From positions 1 to 5,646 of the forward strand of contig JACMJD010000161.1 of NCBI GenBank assembly GCA_014380825.1: a stretch of 5,646 bases of DNA. The letters are read 5' to 3'. Numbering within the stretch: position 1 is the stretch's first letter; every line of letters starts with the position of its first letter. This DNA comes from Phycisphaerae bacterium. Lineage in GTDB: Bacteria > Planctomycetota > Phycisphaerae > Tepidisphaerales > Tepidisphaeraceae. The translations under genes were made by a program, and so were the position numbers. Positions 4,720 to 5,646 of this stretch are shown here, one piece after another. The notes beneath the pieces were generated by a model that searched no databases, was not told where the DNA came from, and saw only the letters and a program-made list of their open reading frames with translations.

Positions 4720-5100
4720 TCATCTTTCTTCATCCGCGTCCGAAATCACGTTCGCTCCGCGTAGCGCCGTCGCCAGGCGATCGAGCACCGCGCGACGCTG
4801 TTGCCCCGCTTCGTGATCAAAACATTTCCAGGCACGCTGCGCCTCGCGTGTGTCGATCAGCTCAATAGCCGCATCGCGAAATGACTGAAACAGCCCGCCC
4901 GCTTCGAATTGCAGCGCCGCCAGGCAAACGATCACCACGGGCCCGTCGTTCGGATCGGACAACAAGCTTCCGAAGCGCGCAACGACGTGCACTGTCGCGT
5001 CCTTCGACGACAAACCAAATCCGACGCGTTCCTCAAACTCGCCACGCACCTCGGCGGCGAGATCAGATGTGAATAACTCCGCGAACGCGCTGCCGGTCAT
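4720..5100 (-). CDS. DUF4259 domain-containing protein
   Basis: The 126-residue product shows the DUF4259 pattern: an N-terminal F-x2-D-x-A segment (FTSDLAAEVRGEFEE, residues 10-24), GLSSKDATVHVVARFG, the signature DPNDGPV at 49-55, the helix CLAALQFEAGGL, then IELIDTREAQRAWK and a basic QQRRAVLDRLATAL. The first residues deviate from the common MGxWG opening of the family. Function is not known; members are small soluble proteins. ATG at 5100 lies 4 bp after the argG stop codon, with only a weak GGTGAG upstream, so translation is probably coupled to argG. The stop codon abuts the 10-bp-unit repeat. There is no signal peptide or membrane segment. Confidence 0.75.
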   Translation of the reverse strand: MTGSAFAELFTSDLAAEVRGEFEERVGFGLSSKDATVHVVARFGSLLSDPNDGPVVIVCLAALQFEAGGLFQSFRDAAIELIDTREAQRAWKCFDHEAGQQRRAVLDRLATALRGANVISDADEER

Positions 5101-5104
5101 CGGC

Positions 5105-5646
5105 TCACCACCGCTTCCGCTGGCTCGCGACTTTCATCGGCAAACCATACAGATCGATGAACCCTCGCGCGGCCGTCACGTCGAAACCTTCCATGCTGAA
5201 GCTGGCGAGCTGCGGGTCGTACAAACTGTTCGGGCTCGTCGCGCCGATCAGTTGGGCTCGGCCCTTGAACAATCGCACGCGCGCCGTGCCGGTGACCGTT
5301 GCGTTCGTGTGATCCATGAACGTCTGAAGCGCCTCGCGAAGCGGGTGGAACCACTGGCCGTTGTAGACGATCTCGGCGTATCGCAGCGCGACTTGTTGCT
5401 TGTAGTGCAGCGTGTCGCGCTCGATGCAGATTTGCTCCAGCGCTTTATGGGCTTCGTACAGGATGGTTCCGCCGGGCGTTTCGTATACGCCTCGGGATTT
5501 CATGCCGACCAGGCGGTTTTCCGCGAGCACCGTGACGCCGACGCCGTGTTTGCCGCCGATTTTGTTCAATGTCGCGATGATCTCGTGAGGCGGCAGCGCG
5601 TTGCCGTTGACCGCGACCGGGTTGCCGGACTGGAAATCCACCGACA
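5105..5646 (-). CDS. argG: Argininosuccinate synthase, C-terminal part (5' end outside window)
   Basis: The visible 180 or so residues are the C-terminal 40-45% of argininosuccinate synthase, which joins citrulline and aspartate using ATP in arginine synthesis. Family landmarks are intact: FQSGNPVAVNG, the citrulline/aspartate-side segment GRxxGMKSRGVYETPGGT-like (here NRLVGMKSRGVYETPGG), LYEAHKALE, ALRYAEIVYNGQWFHPLREAL and the late SPNSLYDPQLASFSMEGFD. The reading frame runs open to the window edge. The GTG at 5641 is an internal valine codon, not a start. The gene ends at TGA (5105-5107), 4 bp before the DUF4259 gene, indicating a shared transcript. No other arginine genes are within view. 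Confidence 0.95.
   Translation of the reverse strand, partial: SVDFQSGNPVAVNGNALPPHEIIATLNKIGGKHGVGVTVLAENRLVGMKSRGVYETPGGTILYEAHKALEQICIERDTLHYKQQVALRYAEIVYNGQWFHPLREALQTFMDHTNATVTGTARVRLFKGRAQLIGATSPNSLYDPQLASFSMEGFDVTAARGFIDLYGLPMKVASQRKRW

Noticed and set aside
5105..5641. A complete gene starting at GTG 5641
   Set aside because: The product aligns only with the C-terminal part of argininosuccinate synthase, so this GTG is an internal valine codon.

Overview
The window comes from a GC-rich bacterium, most likely a planctomycete or another member of the PVC group. I base this on the mix of a PUR-domain nucleic-acid-binding protein, LexA, a YjfB-like small protein, a type A RNase P RNA and a GH127 glycosidase, separated by long hairpin repeats. 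The phylum is an inference; no 16S rRNA gene or other decisive marker is present.

Layout. Positions 1-122 hold the cut end of a 10-bp-unit inverted repeat and a second 10-bp tandem repeat. Minus-strand genes follow: a PUR/DUF3276 protein (110-661), lexA (731-1345), and upstream of lexA a coding-like frame of unknown function with its own promoter-like signals but no credible stop codon (1643 downward). On the plus strand, 1864-2079 encodes a YjfB-family small protein, with its terminator inside a large inverted repeat (2087-2225). The gene for RNase P RNA, rnpB, lies on the minus strand (2286-2730) with promoter and terminator both visible. Diverging from it by 19 bp is a GH127 beta-L-arabinofuranosidase-like gene (2750-4597, plus). 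A 10-bp-unit inverted repeat (4634-4719) fills the convergent gap to a DUF4259 protein (4720-5100, minus), which sits 4 bp downstream of argG (5105 to the window edge, minus, 5' end missing).

The genes do not form one pathway. lexA runs the SOS response, rnpB matures tRNA, argG serves arginine synthesis, GH127 probably releases L-arabinose from plant or glycoprotein glycans, and the YjfB-like protein belongs to a family labelled as motility-related.

The most striking content is between the genes. Three inverted repeats with unrelated sequence share one design: four tandem 7-bp units, a loop, then four 7-bp units in reverse complement. One follows lexA, one follows the yjfB-like gene, and one forms helix P12 of RNase P RNA. 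A fourth family uses 10-bp units. Several of these elements touch or contain the stop codon of the neighbouring gene.
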